From Terriglobia bacterium (lineage in GTDB: Bacteria > Acidobacteriota > Terriglobia > Bryobacterales > UBA6623): a stretch of 60,424 nucleotides of DNA. A program made the position numbers and the translations under genes. This document shows, in pieces, positions 59,220 through 60,424 of the stretch (the stretch's first letter is position 1; each line of letters opens with the position of its first letter). Location of the stretch: the NCBI GenBank assembly GCA_009841225.1, contig VXMF01000026.1, positions 1 through 60,424 on the forward strand, read 5' to 3'. The notes beneath the pieces were generated by a model that was given only the letters and a program-made list of their open reading frames with translations, was not told the DNA's origin and did no database searches.

Positions 59220-60424
59220 CTAGCGGCGCATGTCCTTGATCGTCTTGTCCCACGGTTGCGGCGGCAGGGGGTCGTATCGGGGTCTGGAATCCTTCGCCGA
59301 CATCGACCGGACCACGGCGCTCAGCTTGGCGAGAGCCTCGCGGTGCTCTGGCTTGGCGCTGGCGAGAAGGTTGTTCTCTTCGCGTGGGTCGGCCTGCAAG
59401 TCGTACAGTTCTTGGACTTCCGCCCCGTGGACATGGATCTTGTAGCGCTTGTCCCGGATCACTCGCGGGGCGTAGTCCAGCTGACCCCGCACGCCTCGTT
59501 CGTCCAATATGGCTACGCCGAATCCCAGCGCCAAGATCCAGTCTCGCGGGCCGGCACGCCGCTTGCCCAGAATGACGTCGGCTATCGACTTGCCGTCGAT
59601 CTGCACTCCTTGGGGAATGGCAGCGCCGGCCAGTTCGCAGAAGGTGGGCAGCAGATCCGAGAAGTCGGTCAGTTCAGCGGTCACGACGCCGGCGGGCACC
59701 AGGCCCGGACCGTTCACGATGAACGGCTGCCTGAGGCCGTTCTCGGTCAGCTTGTCCTTGCCGCCTCTCACGGCTCTGCCGTTCATCCTGCCGTGGATCC
59801 CTCCCGGCGTTCCGTTGTCGGTACTGAAGATCACGATCGTGTTGGAGCGGACGCCGGAGTCATCGAGCGCCTTGACCAGCCGGCCGACCAGGTAGTCGGT
59901 GTAGCGCACCATCGCCTTGTGCTTCTCGAGCTTGCTCTCGGCGAACGGCTCGTGAGGTGTCGCCACCTGCGGTGGGTGGGTCAGAGCCATCGGGTAGTAG
60001 AGAAACATGGGGCGGGCGCTGTGACGCTCGATGAAGTCCGTCAAGAAATCGTTGAAGATGTCGGGGCCGAACTCGCCCGCATACGTCCGGCTGCTCGACT
60101 TGTTGGTGTAGACGTACGGATCCCAGTACCGCTCGTCGCTAGTGGGATTGCCACCCTCGCCTCCCGTCCAGACGGACCACTCGTCAAAGCCGTGCCGGTC
60201 GAGAATGTCGGGCTGCACGCGGAAATCGTTGATCTGCCACTTGCCCGCGACCGCGGTCGCATAGCCAGCCTCACGCAGCGGGCGAGCCACGGAGATGTTG
60301 TGCTCGGGGTCGAAATGGCAGCCCGCTCCCCAGCGCGGCACGTCCCAGTGGCTCGTCCATCCGTGGCGGAACGGGTACTGGCCGGTCAGCAGCGTGACTC
60401 GCGTCGGCGTGCACTGCGGCATGG
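59220..60424 (-). CDS. Sulfatase (arylsulfatase A-like), copy B, N-terminus beyond the window
   Basis: At least 400 residues, entering from the right edge just before the formylglycine motif CTPTR. It covers the rest of the sulfatase domain and the C-terminal subdomain. Sequence is nearly the same as the gene at 56131-57525: at the DNA level the flanks differ at several percent of positions, while 59619-59967 is identical to 56530-56878. The last bases before the stop (TCTAGCGGCGCAT on the plus strand) are also shared. The signal peptide and the metal-ligand Asp pair lie outside the window. Confidence 0.92.
   Translation of the reverse strand, partial: MPQCTPTRVTLLTGQYPFRHGWTSHWDVPRWGAGCHFDPEHNISVARPLREAGYATAVAGKWQINDFRVQPDILDRHGFDEWSVWTGGEGGNPTSDERYWDPYVYTNKSSSRTYAGEFGPDIFNDFLTDFIERHSARPMFLYYPMALTHPPQVATPHEPFAESKLEKHKAMVRYTDYLVGRLVKALDDSGVRSNTIVIFSTDNGTPGGIHGRMNGRAVRGGKDKLTENGLRQPFIVNGPGLVPAGVVTAELTDFSDLLPTFCELAGAAIPQGVQIDGKSIADVILGKRRAGPRDWILALGFGVAILDERGVRGQLDYAPRVIRDKRYKIHVHGAEVQELYDLQADPREENNLLASAKPEHREALAKLSAVVRSMSAKDSRPRYDPLPPQPWDKTIKDMRR

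Noticed and set aside
1..60424. tRNA, rRNA, CRISPR array or complete insertion sequence
   Set aside because: I scanned the gene-free stretches by eye for tRNA arms, regularly spaced repeats and transposase genes, and found none; only short repeats and remnants are present.

Overview
The window looks like a chromosomal segment of an Acidobacteriota bacterium, probably Bryobacterales (Solibacter-like). The best marker is the large secreted protein at 14843-17911, which ends in a domain matching what I know as TIGR03437, a C-terminal domain typical of Solibacter relatives. Other signs agree: an Oar-like TonB-dependent receptor with a carboxypeptidase-regulatory N-terminal domain, several Tat-exported Gfo/Idh/MocA oxidoreductases, a DUF1080 protein, and many sulfatases (four genes plus one remnant). 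G+C is high (about 60-65%). No rRNA, tRNA, CRISPR array or intact insertion sequence is visible.

Layout. 1-11.6 kb: a gene end, the TonB-dependent receptor, a Tat oxidoreductase, an iduronate-sulfatase-like enzyme, a Phd/PIN toxin-antitoxin pair whose toxin has lost its usual stop, a DUF1080 protein, a zinc-ribbon membrane protein, a glycerophosphodiesterase and a second Tat oxidoreductase. 11.6-23.6 kb: M28 peptidase, orphan acyl-CoA carboxyltransferase, TIGR03437 protein, DedA-like protein, SAM hydroxide adenosyltransferase, formate-THF ligase (fhs), M23 peptidase and ThiL. 23.6-27.6 kb: decayed genes (Rpn-type and sulfatase remnants), then a lower-G+C block with a GlxA-type regulator divergent from a Tat-exported DJ-1/PfpI protein, plus two small membrane proteins. 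27.6-38 kb, mostly minus strand: a coupled sulfatase / small membrane protein / Na+-solute symporter operon, a TonB-like protein coupled to a cytosolic Gfo/Idh/MocA protein, a PQQ-type propeller, NAD synthase and a TPR protein. 38-51 kb: a gene-poor stretch with a repeat and nested palindromes, an AmiE-NamZ-like fusion, serS, a glycosyltransferase, a sulfotransferase, a thioredoxin-NHL protein, a FadD-like ligase and a POTRA-only protein. 51-60.4 kb: GDSL esterase, priA, mltG, ruvX and two nearly identical sulfatases separated by a damaged, fused HigB-HigA-type toxin-antitoxin locus.

Together the genes suggest a heterotroph that takes up oligosaccharides through TonB receptors and desulfates and oxidises sugars in the periplasm. 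It also recycles or scavenges peptidoglycan (AmiE-NamZ fusion, MltG, M23). Housekeeping genes (serS, priA, ruvX, nadE, thiL, fhs) are scattered among these accessory genes.

The most notable local observations are four. The toxin-antitoxin locus at 58461-59138 has a readable promoter/operator, a premature TGA in the toxin and loss of the stop between toxin and antitoxin. A 349-bp block of perfect identity lies inside otherwise diverged sulfatase duplicates. A hydrolase pair known as separate genes in Bacillus is fused here. Several genes have a TANNNT -10 element 6-8 nt before the start codon, suggesting leaderless mRNAs.
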